Assembly: GCA_017412605.1 (NCBI GenBank)
Contig: JAFPWY010000005.1
Location: 1-54,505, forward strand
DNA from: Fibrobacter sp.
GTDB taxonomy: Bacteria; Fibrobacterota; Fibrobacteria; Fibrobacterales; Fibrobacteraceae
DNA: 54,505 bases
Direction: 5' to 3'
A model generated the notes under the pieces. The model saw nothing but the letters and a program-made list of their open reading frames with translations, made no database searches and was not told the DNA's origin. Position 1 is the stretch's first letter. The number at the start of each line of letters is the position of its first letter. Shown piece by piece: positions 37,131 to 45,142 of this stretch. Both the position numbers and the translations under genes were made by a program.

Positions 37131-38338
37131 CTCGTGGACTTCGGCCTGTCCGAATGGGCATCGCCTGAGCCGCGTGTGGAAGCCCTCATCTCCTATGAAA
37201 ACGCCTACGATATGACGTGGGCACGTCCGAGAATAAAGTTGCGCAACCTTACCGGCCAGTATATATACGGTGTCCGCATCCGTTACTACTACTCGGGCGA
37301 GGGTTCAGCCGTTGAGGCTCTATCGTGGGATCCTGGTGGTCCAGCGTCGGTGGTGCATGTTGCCGGAGATGTGTATTATGCAGAATATGCACTTGCCGAA
37401 CCCATACCTCCATATGGCTCTCCGAATTTTGGGAATGACATCAAGATTGGGCTGCATCGTACCCCGGACTACAAACCATGGAAAATCCAGGACGACCCGA
37501 GCTACGAGCACGGCTCGACCCGCGGTTACGTGGAGGCGAAGGGTGTCGTCGTGCTGGATTCCAAGGGCGTGATGCTCAACGGCTGGAACTGCGTGGACGA
37601 CGGTATGCCCGCGACGACACCCGCGTCGGGTATCCGCGCCCTCGCCGCCGAGGAGTCCAACGAGCCGTGGAAGAACAGCACCATTGCGATTTATGTTGAA
37701 AATACCGGTTTCGACACCCTATCCGGATTCGAGGCTCGGTACTACTACCGCGATGCCTCGGGCACCATGGAACATCCCGACTGGTACTATCTTGGGCCGG
37801 ATTCGGTCCCCGCGACTCCTTCTAAGGTGTCCGCCGGCGGTAACCTTTACTATGTTTCCCTAGTGTACAACAACGTAGTCCTCAAACCCGGCAAGCGTTC
37901 TGCCGCCGTGAAGTTCGGGCTCCATGCCCGCGGCTGGTCCAGTTCCGCGTACAACGCGTACGACGATCCGTCGTATCACGGAATCGGCACGGGACAGAAC
38001 TTGCAGGTGGCTGACTCTGTCGTGGTGCTTGATATGAACGGGAACCTGCTTTGGGGCGGTGTGCCTCGGCCGACCTTCTCGAACAACATAGTTGTAGCGA
38101 TTCCGGCGCAAGCCGCGTGACCCGCGTAGGCGATGTTGTTTACGTGAATATCGACCAGACGGGGTATTACTACCTTGAAGTCGTGGATGCCTTCGGAACG
38201 GTGAAGAACCGCATCTTCGAAGGGACATGGAACGTTGGCGAGCATACGGTGCAGATACCCGCATCCGCGATGCAACCCGGTCGTTACATTGTATTGCGAC
38301 GTGGGAACACCATACTTAACTGGCAGTTGTTGAAATAG
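37131..38338 (+). pseudogene. Duplicated 3' fragment of the giant gene (1.2-kb direct repeat, copy 2)
   Basis: The fragment matches 32727-33935 from LVD.GLSEWASPEP to the final TILNWQLLK, so it holds the two CBM3-like modules and the sorting domain. It has no start codon with a ribosome binding site and no signal peptide. The frame breaks near 38090: the reading frame that runs to 38120 ends in VVAIPAQAA, while the rest of the domain (DSGASRVTRVGD onward) continues in another frame, consistent with one lost base compared with copy 1. Synonymous differences are scattered along it. Upstream bases 36982-37130 hold a small GTCACCC/GGGTGAC hairpin (36986-37004) and nothing else I can identify. It is followed by a FISUMP gene exactly as copy 1 is. 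Confidence 0.9.
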
Positions 38339-38350
38339 GGAAAAAGATTT

Positions 38351-39139
38351 ATGAAAAGATTAGTTTGTTTTTTTGTTGTGCCAATGGTTTTTTTTCTTGT
38401 ATCATGTACAACTGAACCCGATGAAGATAGGCCGGAATGGAATGCTGCAGAAGTATGCCCCGAAATGGGCACGAACGTCTACGGTATGCCTAATCGAGGT
38501 ACTTTCACTGATGAACGAGATGGTCAAGTGTACAGATACACGACAATTGGTAATCAGGTATGGATGGCGGAAAATCTGAGGTACAATGCACCGTACAGTA
38601 TGTGTTGTAATGATGAAGACTTCTTGGAACAGTATTGCGAGTTGATTGAACATAACTGCGAAACGACTGAATGCTGTAAAGAAAGCATGTGCAATACTTT
38701 TGGACGATATTATTCGTTAATGCAAAATGGTGATAGATTTGGTTCTTTTGATTATGCTCTTGCGGATGCAATTTGCCCCGATGGATGGCATGTTCCAACA
38801 AGAGAAGAATGGGTTGTGTTGAAATCTATAATGATTGCTCAAGGGGAATCGAATTCTGATGCAGCAATGCGAATGAAAAGTAATAATTCGAGTCATTTTG
38901 CAATATCAAAGAATTATTTGAATGAATATGACAGAATGAATGCTGGCTCTGACGCTTGTGCTTTGATGCTTGAACCATCTGGATATATGGAAAGCGATAA
39001 ATATTTTTTTAAGACTGGGGCCCATTTTATTTCATTAGATCAATCAAATGCTTATGGAATATTGACAATTCATATTGCTAGTAATATTGAATTTGCGTCA
39101 CATGGATTTAGAGATGCAATCCGTTGTGTGATGGATTAA
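38351..39139 (+). CDS. FISUMP-domain lipoprotein
   Basis: The 262-residue protein has a lipoprotein leader ending LVSC (Cys19) followed by TTEPDEDR. The core is GMPNRGTFTDERDGQ with YTTIGNQVWMAENLRYN. The Cys-rich block EHNCETTECCKESMCNTFGR and the end DAIRCVMD closely match the divergent gene at 20867-21658, so these two are a pair separated by the whole locus. It starts 12 bases after the pseudogene copy of the giant 3' end, the same spacing as at 33935-33948, which shows that the junction itself was duplicated. The downstream part is AT-rich compared with the housekeeping genes. Confidence 0.9.
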   Translation: MKRLVCFFVVPMVFFLVSCTTEPDEDRPEWNAAEVCPEMGTNVYGMPNRGTFTDERDGQVYRYTTIGNQVWMAENLRYNAPYSMCCNDEDFLEQYCELIEHNCETTECCKESMCNTFGRYYSLMQNGDRFGSFDYALADAICPDGWHVPTREEWVVLKSIMIAQGESNSDAAMRMKSNNSSHFAISKNYLNEYDRMNAGSDACALMLEPSGYMESDKYFFKTGAHFISLDQSNAYGILTIHIASNIEFASHGFRDAIRCVMD

Positions 39140-39178
39140 TCATGAAATTATTTCTTCTTTCATTAAATAGAGGTTGAT

Positions 39179-39814
39179 ATGAAAAATCTTATCATTGCTC
39201 TTTCTCTTCTTGTGACTTCCTCTTTCGCACTTTCTCTTGATCAGGTCCGTGCGGAGCTCAAGAAGTTTGCTTTTGCCCGTGATTCCGTGGAAATGAGCAT
39301 CAGGACTACTGTCAACACTCCTGCGGGCAAGCAGGTGGTCTCCATCTACATGGTGCAAAAGGGATCTTCCAAGACCTATACCGAGATGAAGTCCCCTCTT
39401 CTGAACCAGCGCAGTATTGTGAACGGTTTGCGTATGAAGGTGATTGACCTGAATACAAAAAAGTCGCAGATATTGCCATACAATGGCGAGGCTTTGGAGG
39501 CGCAATCTTATACGAAGTTCAACCCGCTCGATTCCGGCGACTGGCAGGAACCTGTCCATGTTGCGGGTAACCTGTATTCAATTGCCGGTGACAAAGGAAC
39601 GTTGTATTACGATTCCGCAAAAAAACGCATAGAAAAAATTGAAAGCAATGATGCCGAAAAGAATTCGCTGACCACATTCACCTACGACGCCTCGGACAAC
39701 CTCAAAAAGATGGAGGTCTCGGTAATTGTATCTGGCATTGAGACCAAAGTGACGACAGAGATTCTCGCTTTGCGTAGTTCTGCAAAGTTTCCAGATAAAT
39801 TATTCGAATTCTAG
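39179..39814 (+). CDS. LolA-like periplasmic protein, copy 2
   Basis: The 211-residue protein is a near twin of the product of 35538-36173: same length, same signal peptide type (MKNLIIALSLLVTSSFALS) and long identical stretches such as VEMSIRTTVNTPAGKQVVS and GEALEAQSYTKFNPLDSGD. Most differences are single residues. It follows a FISUMP lipoprotein gene by 39 bases, repeating the order seen upstream. As for copy 1, the LolA-like assignment rests on strand pattern and the C-terminal SAKFPDKLFEF, and the link to FISUMP lipoproteins is inference from position. It converges with scpA 11 bases later. Confidence 0.55.
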   Translation: MKNLIIALSLLVTSSFALSLDQVRAELKKFAFARDSVEMSIRTTVNTPAGKQVVSIYMVQKGSSKTYTEMKSPLLNQRSIVNGLRMKVIDLNTKKSQILPYNGEALEAQSYTKFNPLDSGDWQEPVHVAGNLYSIAGDKGTLYYDSAKKRIEKIESNDAEKNSLTTFTYDASDNLKKMEVSVIVSGIETKVTTEILALRSSAKFPDKLFEF

Positions 39815-39825
39815 AAATTGATTTC

Positions 39826-41178
39826 TTACGTTTTGTCTGCCGGTTGTTCTCCGGCATAATACGCCTGGGCCTTCTTGATGAAGGCCTCTATTTCTTCTTC
39901 CGTCATAGGCGTTTCTGCCGACGGTTTATCTTCAGACGGGACTTCGCTTGTTTCCGGAACCGGTTCGGCAACCGGTTCCTCGCTTATTTCTTCTGCCGGT
40001 TCTGCGGGTTGTTCAACAGGCGTTTCTATCGACTGTTCTGCCGTAGCGTCGTCGGTTGCAGTTTCAGCGGGAGCCTCGGCATTTGCTGCGGGCTGTTCTG
40101 CCGCAGAGTCGGTGGTTGCTTGCGGCGCGGGTTCTGTAACGGCGGCATCCTGGGCCGGGGATTCTGTTCCCGGCTCCTTCTCGTCGTCGGCAAACGGGTT
40201 TTCCTGGACTTCGCTCAAGTCTTCGCGGCCTTCGAGCATGGCGGTGAGGTCTTCCTCGGTCACGTTCCTGCCACGTGAGGTCCACAGCACGGCTTCGCGC
40301 ATCACGGCGGCGATGTCGCCCACGTTGCCTTGCTGGCTGCGTGCGAGTGCTTGGCTGCGGATAGCTTCCACAAGCCCCGGCTTAACTTCGGGATCTTTCG
40401 AGAAGAACACCGTCTCGCGGGCCATTTCCTCGGCGTAGTCGGGGTTGTTCTTCTTGCGGTAAATCCAGATGGGGCCAAACAGTTCGCTCTGGCGGAATAC
40501 GACCTCGTCGGTCTTGATCATCTCGAGGAGCGCCATGAACGTCACTGCCGCCACGATGGGGTGGCTGTCGTTGTCGAGCAGGTCCTCGAAGAGGGCGCGA
40601 CCGTTCACGCTCAGGTAGTTGTTTATGGCCTGTTGGCGGTCCTGGATGGTCACGTAGTCCAGTTCGATATGGTGGATGGTTTCCGAAATCTTTGTCTTCA
40701 GGCTTTTCTGGTAGGCGCGGAAGAGCTGCCAGATGTTTGCGTCGGCGAGCGTGTCGTCTTCGTTCTGCGATTTTTCGAGGCGTCCGCGGGAATAGGTGCC
40801 GAAGTTCTTGGATTCCATCTCCTGCAGGCCGCCGGCAACTTGCTTGTAGCGCTGGTATTCCAGCATTTCCTTCATCAGCTGCTCGCGGTCTTCGTTGTAG
40901 GCTTCCACGAGTTCGGGGTCGCGTTCTTCGGCGGGGAGCAGTTCCTGCACCTTGAGCGCCATCAGGCGGCTCGCCATGCACAGGAAGTCGCCTGCCTTGG
41001 AAAGGTCCATGCCCGAGTAGGCTTCGACCCATTTCGCAAAGTCATCCGCAATTTCGGCGATAGGAATTTTATCCAGTGCCATTTCCTTTTTTTGCACCAG
41101 ATAGACGAGCAAATCCATCGGACCGTTGAACGATCCAATGTTGACTTCGTAATCTTCCTGTTCCTCGATTTCGGTCAT
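39826..41178 (-). CDS. scpA: Segregation and condensation protein A (ScpA kleisin) with long acidic tail
   Basis: The 450-residue protein opens with the ScpA signature: YEVNIGSFNGPMDLLVYLVQKKEM (from about residue 9), then IAEIADDFAKWVE and DFLCMASRLMALKVQELLP. The C-terminal winged-helix part (VTFMALLEMIKTDEVVFRQSELFGPIWIYR) is also present. ScpA links the heads of SMC and binds ScpB to form bacterial condensin. The usual family length of 230-270 is exceeded: residues about 265-450 are an unusual extension, first helical, then a Glu/Ala/Pro/Thr-rich acidic tail of about 130 residues ending in a short helix EEEIEAFIKKAQAYYAG. No scpB is adjacent in the window. Confidence 0.92.
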   Translation of the reverse strand: MTEIEEQEDYEVNIGSFNGPMDLLVYLVQKKEMALDKIPIAEIADDFAKWVEAYSGMDLSKAGDFLCMASRLMALKVQELLPAEERDPELVEAYNEDREQLMKEMLEYQRYKQVAGGLQEMESKNFGTYSRGRLEKSQNEDDTLADANIWQLFRAYQKSLKTKISETIHHIELDYVTIQDRQQAINNYLSVNGRALFEDLLDNDSHPIVAAVTFMALLEMIKTDEVVFRQSELFGPIWIYRKKNNPDYAEEMARETVFFSKDPEVKPGLVEAIRSQALARSQQGNVGDIAAVMREAVLWTSRGRNVTEEDLTAMLEGREDLSEVQENPFADDEKEPGTESPAQDAAVTEPAPQATTDSAAEQPAANAEAPAETATDDATAEQSIETPVEQPAEPAEEISEEPVAEPVPETSEVPSEDKPSAETPMTEEEIEAFIKKAQAYYAGEQPADKT

Positions 41179-41275
41179 CTTTCGTGAAAGTTAGCAATAT
41201 TTGGAAAAGCCATTTGTCTCCGGTTGCACCTTTTTGCATATTTGGGAACGGACCGATTTTTATAGGAGATGCCCT

Positions 41276-41704
41276 ATGGCCATTGCGATGGAAGAGAACG
41301 TGAATGCGATGAAGTTTTCGAAGGTGTTCAATGTCGAACCTGAGATGATCGACGACAACCACCATTTCAACAATGTGTGGTCCGTGCAGTGGATCCAGGA
41401 CATCGCCATCGCGCACTCCGATTCCGTGGGCGGTACCGAGCTCATGAAGAAGCTAGGCGCCGGCTGGATGATTCATGTGCAGCACGTGGAGTACAAGAAC
41501 CAGGCTTTCCTCGGCGAAGAAATCCGCGGGACTACGTGGGTCGATGCCTACGGCAAGGTCGCCTGTGTGCGCAAGTGCAAATTCGAGCGCGTCTCGGACG
41601 GCAAGGTAATCTTCGAGTCAGAGACGCAGTGGGTCTTTGTCAATATGGAAAAGGGACGACCCGCGGCCATCCCGGATGAAATGAAAGCGTTGTATAGGGA
41701 ATAG
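41276..41704 (+). CDS. Acyl-CoA thioesterase-like hotdog protein
   Basis: The 142-residue protein starts at ATG 41276; AGGAG at 41264-41268 is well spaced, and the longer frame upstream is not used. It has the 4HBT hotdog pattern: DDNHHFNNVWSVQWIQDIA (Asp, His, Asn in the usual catalytic region), GAGWMIHVQHVEYKNQAFLGEEI and ARKCKF-like strands, then ESETQWVFVNMEKGRP. Such proteins hydrolyse acyl-CoA or acyl-ACP thioesters in the cytoplasm as tetramers. Substrate length cannot be told. It is divergent from scpA across a 97-base spacer and is followed by a gene-free repeat region. Confidence 0.85.
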   Translation: MAIAMEENVNAMKFSKVFNVEPEMIDDNHHFNNVWSVQWIQDIAIAHSDSVGGTELMKKLGAGWMIHVQHVEYKNQAFLGEEIRGTTWVDAYGKVACVRKCKFERVSDGKVIFESETQWVFVNMEKGRPAAIPDEMKALYRE

Positions 41705-41896
41705 AGAGGCTAGAGAATACCTTTGACCACTTAGTGCTTTTATACGATACTTGGTGCTTTAGCACCTTAGTAGAGTTATCCCCTTTGGGGAAGCACTTAT
41801 GTGGGCATGGCCCCTTTTGGGGGAGAGTAGAGGCTAGTGAAAAGAATCACGCACTTCGTGCGTCAATATAAGACGGCGAAGCCGTGAAATTTTTCC

Positions 41897-41952
41897 CTAG
41901 ATCCTCATCTCTAGATCCTCATCCCTAGATCCTCATCCCTAGATCCTCATCC
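41897..41952. repeat. Tandem 14-bp repeat, four units (two heptamers each)
   Basis: Four consecutive units CTAGATCCTCATCY fill 41897-41952, followed by a partial unit CTAACAT. Each unit is CTAGATC plus CTCATCY, that is two 7-base words. Confidence 0.92.
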
Positions 41953-42102
41953 CTAACATATACCTAGAGATTGCTTCAGGGCTTCGCCCTTCGCAATGAC
42001 AACCAAGGCGAATGCCACGCCAAAACGCTTGCGTTTCGGCATGGCTAAGCCGACGAGTCATGCGCTTGCGAATGACAAACTCGACAGCCTCTCTTGCTAT
42101 CC

Positions 42103-42158
42103 CTAGATCCTAATCTCTAGATCCTAGTCTCTAGATCCTAGTCTCTAGATCCTCATCC
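42103..42158. repeat. Tandem 14-bp repeat, second array of four units
   Basis: Four units of CTAGATCCTMRTCY lie at 42103-42116, 42117-42130, 42131-42144 and 42145-42158, ending six bases before the glmS stop codon. The units are variants of those at 41897-41952. Confidence 0.92.
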
Positions 42159-42164
42159 CTCTCG

Positions 42165-43994
42165 TTACTCCACCGTCACGCTTTTTGCCAGGTTCCTCGG
42201 CTGGTCTACGTCGTTGCCGCGCAACACAGCGATGTGGTAGGCGAGCAGCTGCAGCGGAATGCAGGTGAGGATTGGCATGAGCATGGGGATGGTCTTGGGC
42301 ACCACGATGATGTGGTCGGCAATCTCGTCGAGCGGGCTGCAGTCGTCTGTCGTGATGGCAATGACCTTGCCTCCGCGGGCCTTGATTTCGCGGACGTTGC
42401 TGATAATCTTGTCGAAGAGCGCATCCTTGGGCGCGATGACCACGACGGGCATGTTCTCGTCGATGAGGGCGATGGGGCCGTGCTTCATTTCGGCGGCGGG
42501 GTAGCCCTCCGCATGGATGTAGCTGATTTCCTTGAGCTTGAGTGCCCCTTCCATCGCGACCGGATAGTTGAAGTGGCGACCCAGGTAGAGGAAGTTGTTC
42601 GCCTTGCTGTAAGCCTTGGCCAGTTCCTTGATCTTGTCGGAAAGCTTGAGCGTCTGCTCGGCGAGCTGGGGAAGTTCCAGGAGCGACTTCGCAATGTCGG
42701 CCCCCGTCTCGAAGCTGAGCCGGCGCTGGCGGCCGAGCAGGAGCGCGATCATGGCGAGCACGGTGACTTGCGAGGTGAACGCCTTGGTGCTTGCGACGCC
42801 GATTTCGGGGCCGGCGTGTAGGTACACGCCACCATCGCTCGTGCGAGCGATGGTCGACCCGACGCCATTGCAGATGGCGAGGGCCGTGGCCCCCTTCTGC
42901 TGGGCTTCCTTGAGAGCTGCGAGCGTGTCGGCCGTTTCGCCGGACTGGCTGATGGCGAGCACTAGAGTGCCCGGCTTGATGATGGGATTCCTGTAGCGGA
43001 ATTCCGAAGCGTATTCCACTTCGACCGGCACCCCTGCGAGGTCTTCGATCATGTATTCGCCGACCATGCCGGCATAATAGCTCGTGCCGCAGGCGGTGAT
43101 GATGATGCGGTTGATGTTCCTCAGTTCCTTGATGTTCGTGTCGAGACCGGCAAGCTTTGCATTGCCCTCGGCCACGAGAAGCCTTCCGCGCATGGTGTTG
43201 CGCAGCACTTCGGGCTGTTCGAAGATTTCCTTGAGCATGAAGTGCTCGAAGCCGCCCTTGGCGACGGCGTCGGCGTCGAATTCCACGTCCTTGACTTCGC
43301 GCTGGACTTCGTGGCTGTTCATGTTGACGATGGAGTAGCTTCCGTCCTTCACCTGCACGATGTCGTTGTCGTCGAGGTAGACGACTTTTTGCGTGTGGTT
43401 GATGATGGCGGAGACGTCACTGGCGAGGAAATAGTCGTTGTTGTTCCCGATGCCGAGGATGAGCGGGGATCCGCGGCGGGCGCCGATGAGCGTCCCCGGT
43501 TCGTCGCTCGAGATGACGGCGAGGCCGAACGTGCCCTCGACAAGGGCGAGCGCCTTGATGACGGCGGTTTTCAGGTCGCCGTTGTAGAAACGTGCAATCA
43601 GGTGGGCCACAACTTCGGTGTCGGTCTCGGAGTTGAACTTCACGCCGTCCGAGATGAGCTTGGCCTTGAGGCTTGCGTAGTTCTCGATGATGCCGTTGTG
43701 GACGATGGAAATCTTGCCGTTATAGCTTGTATGCGGGTGGGCGTTCTCGACGGTCGGGGCGCCGTGTGTGGCCCAGCGGGTGTGCGCAATGCCGATGGTG
43801 CCCTTGGGCGGGTCCACCTTGAGCTTGTCCTCAAGTTCCTTGATTTTGCCGGAGGCCCTTACCGCCTTGATGGTTCCGTTGTCAATAAGGGCGACGCCCG
43901 AGCTGTCGTAACCGCGATATTCCAGTTTCTTGAGCCCGCCGACGAGAATGGGCAAGGCTTGGTTTGTGCCAATGTAGGCGACTATTCCGCACAT
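42165..43994 (-). CDS. glmS: Glutamine--fructose-6-phosphate aminotransferase (isomerizing)
   Basis: The 609-residue protein has the exact family length and layout. MCGIVAYIG supplies the N-terminal nucleophile Cys2 after Met removal, and LEYRGYDSSG and HTRWATHG belong to the glutaminase domain (to about 220). Two SIS domains follow, with ACGTSYYAG and SQSGETADT in the first and GRHFNYPVAMEGALKLKE and AEMKHGPIALI in the second, ending NLAKSVTVE. It makes glucosamine 6-phosphate for peptidoglycan and lipopolysaccharide synthesis. The divergent FKBP gene starts 128 bases away; this spacer is too short for, and shows no sign of, a glmS ribozyme. Confidence 0.97.
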   Translation of the reverse strand: MCGIVAYIGTNQALPILVGGLKKLEYRGYDSSGVALIDNGTIKAVRASGKIKELEDKLKVDPPKGTIGIAHTRWATHGAPTVENAHPHTSYNGKISIVHNGIIENYASLKAKLISDGVKFNSETDTEVVAHLIARFYNGDLKTAVIKALALVEGTFGLAVISSDEPGTLIGARRGSPLILGIGNNNDYFLASDVSAIINHTQKVVYLDDNDIVQVKDGSYSIVNMNSHEVQREVKDVEFDADAVAKGGFEHFMLKEIFEQPEVLRNTMRGRLLVAEGNAKLAGLDTNIKELRNINRIIITACGTSYYAGMVGEYMIEDLAGVPVEVEYASEFRYRNPIIKPGTLVLAISQSGETADTLAALKEAQQKGATALAICNGVGSTIARTSDGGVYLHAGPEIGVASTKAFTSQVTVLAMIALLLGRQRRLSFETGADIAKSLLELPQLAEQTLKLSDKIKELAKAYSKANNFLYLGRHFNYPVAMEGALKLKEISYIHAEGYPAAEMKHGPIALIDENMPVVVIAPKDALFDKIISNVREIKARGGKVIAITTDDCSPLDEIADHIIVVPKTIPMLMPILTCIPLQLLAYHIAVLRGNDVDQPRNLAKSVTVE

Positions 43995-44121
43995 ATAAAG
44001 TCCTTAAAAACGATAATTCCAACATAATATACGAAAAGAACGTGTAAAAATCTTTTTTTCGTGCGCTAAATCACTGTCGTTTTGCTATTTTACTGATGTC
44101 AATTCAAAAAGAGGACTTCTT

Positions 44122-45033
44122 ATGAAGACAAAAATGATTATTGCAGCTGGCGCTATTGCCATGCTTCTGACTGGATGCGACCAGTTCTGCCAGGGCCCGA
44201 AGACCAAGACTTCCCTTGTCACTGAAAAGGAAAAGTACAGCTACGCTCTCGGTGCCCATTTCGGCAACCAGGCTCACTTCCAGCTTGTTACCCGTGATTC
44301 CATCGACTTGGACATTGACCTCTTCATCCAGGCGTTCAAGGAACGTTATATGGAAGATTCTGCTAAGTTCCTGATGAACGACTCCGTGATTTTCCAGACC
44401 CTGACCGACCTCTCCCAGGCCCGCCAGGCCGAAAAGGTCAAGAAGGATAGTATCGCTGCCGAAGCCAACAAGGCTGCCGGCGAAGCCTTCCTCGCTTCTA
44501 ACAAGACTGCCGAAGGCGTCGTGACGACTGCCAGCGGTCTTCAGTACAAGGTCATCACCGAAGGTACCGGTGCTACGCCTGAAGAAGGCCACATCGTGAA
44601 GGTGCACTACACCGGCACGCTCCTGGACGGCACCAAGTTCGACAGCTCCGTCGACCGTGGCGAACCTCTCGAGTTCCCGATTAACGCCGTGATTCCGGGC
44701 TGGACCGAAATGCTCAAGCTCATGAAGGTGGGCGGCAAGGTGACCGCATGGATCCCGAGCGACCTCGCTTACGGTCCGCACGGCCGTGGCTCCCAGATTC
44801 CGGGCAACAGCCTCCTCGTGTTCGAAATGGAACTCATTGACACCCATGCCGCTGACGCTCCGAAGGAAGAACCGAAGGTAGAAGCCAAGGCCGCTCCGAA
44901 GGCCGCCGCCAAGCCGGCTGCCGCTCCGAAGGCTGCTGCCGCCAAGCCGGCCGCTGCTGAACCGGCCAAGACCGAAGCTGCTCCTGCCGCTCCGGCTGCT
45001 CCGGCCGAAGCTCCGGCTGCTGCCAATCCGTAA
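44122..45033 (+). CDS. FKBP-type peptidyl-prolyl isomerase lipoprotein
   Basis: The 303-residue lipoprotein has a leader ending LTGC (Cys19), an FkpA/Mip-like helical dimerisation region (about 35-135: EKYSYALGAHFGNQ to AFLASNKTAEGVVT) and a complete FKBP domain at about 138-241. The domain shows GLQYKVITEGTG, VHYTGTLLDGTKFDSS, VIPGWTEML and IPSDLAYGPHGRG..IPGN. Such proteins speed folding of envelope proteins at prolyl bonds. The last 60 residues are an Ala/Pro/Lys-rich tail not normally found in FkpA. A clear terminator follows. Confidence 0.93.
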   Translation: MKTKMIIAAGAIAMLLTGCDQFCQGPKTKTSLVTEKEKYSYALGAHFGNQAHFQLVTRDSIDLDIDLFIQAFKERYMEDSAKFLMNDSVIFQTLTDLSQARQAEKVKKDSIAAEANKAAGEAFLASNKTAEGVVTTASGLQYKVITEGTGATPEEGHIVKVHYTGTLLDGTKFDSSVDRGEPLEFPINAVIPGWTEMLKLMKVGGKVTAWIPSDLAYGPHGRGSQIPGNSLLVFEMELIDTHAADAPKEEPKVEAKAAPKAAAKPAAAPKAAAAKPAAAEPAKTEAAPAAPAAPAEAPAAANP

Positions 45034-45071
45034 TTGGTCTGCCGGCTACACCGGCTCCATTATCGATTTTT

Positions 45072-45100
45072 GCCCTGGCTTTCCCGCCAGGGCTTTTTTT
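45072..45100 (+). terminator. Rho-independent terminator of the FKBP gene
   Basis: An 8-bp stem GCCCTGGC (45072-45079) pairs with 45086-45093 across loop TTTCCC and is followed by seven or more T residues. Confidence 0.92.
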
Positions 45101-45142
45101 TAATAGTTATCTTTAATTCGCTTTGTTTATGGATAGGTTTTG

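Larger units (their letters stand above)
41705..42164. repeat. Gene-free 460-bp stretch packed with short hairpins and heptamer repeats
   Basis: No gene is seen. Besides two heptamer arrays (listed separately) it holds a run of tiny palindromes with 2-4 base loops: GGTGC/GCACC (41753-41766), TCCCC/GGGGA (41779-41791), CCCC/GGGG (41811-41822), ACGCAC-TTC-GTGCGT (41849-41863), ACGGC-GAA-GCCGT (41873-41885) and AGGGC-TTC-GCCCT (41978-41990). The convergent genes on either side may be terminated here. Confidence 0.7.

Noticed and set aside
37107-38120. A functional 337-residue CBM-like protein
   Set aside because: It would need a TTG start without a ribosome binding site or signal peptide, and it loses the sorting domain by a frameshift; it is better read as a pseudogene copy of the giant gene's 3' end.
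41897-42158. Possible CRISPR array
   Set aside because: The repeats are directly adjacent 14-bp units without unique spacers, and no cas genes are present.
43995-44121. Possible glmS ribozyme ahead of glmS
   Set aside because: The glmS leader is shorter than the ribozyme and shows none of its conserved core; the region is an AT-rich divergent promoter spacer.
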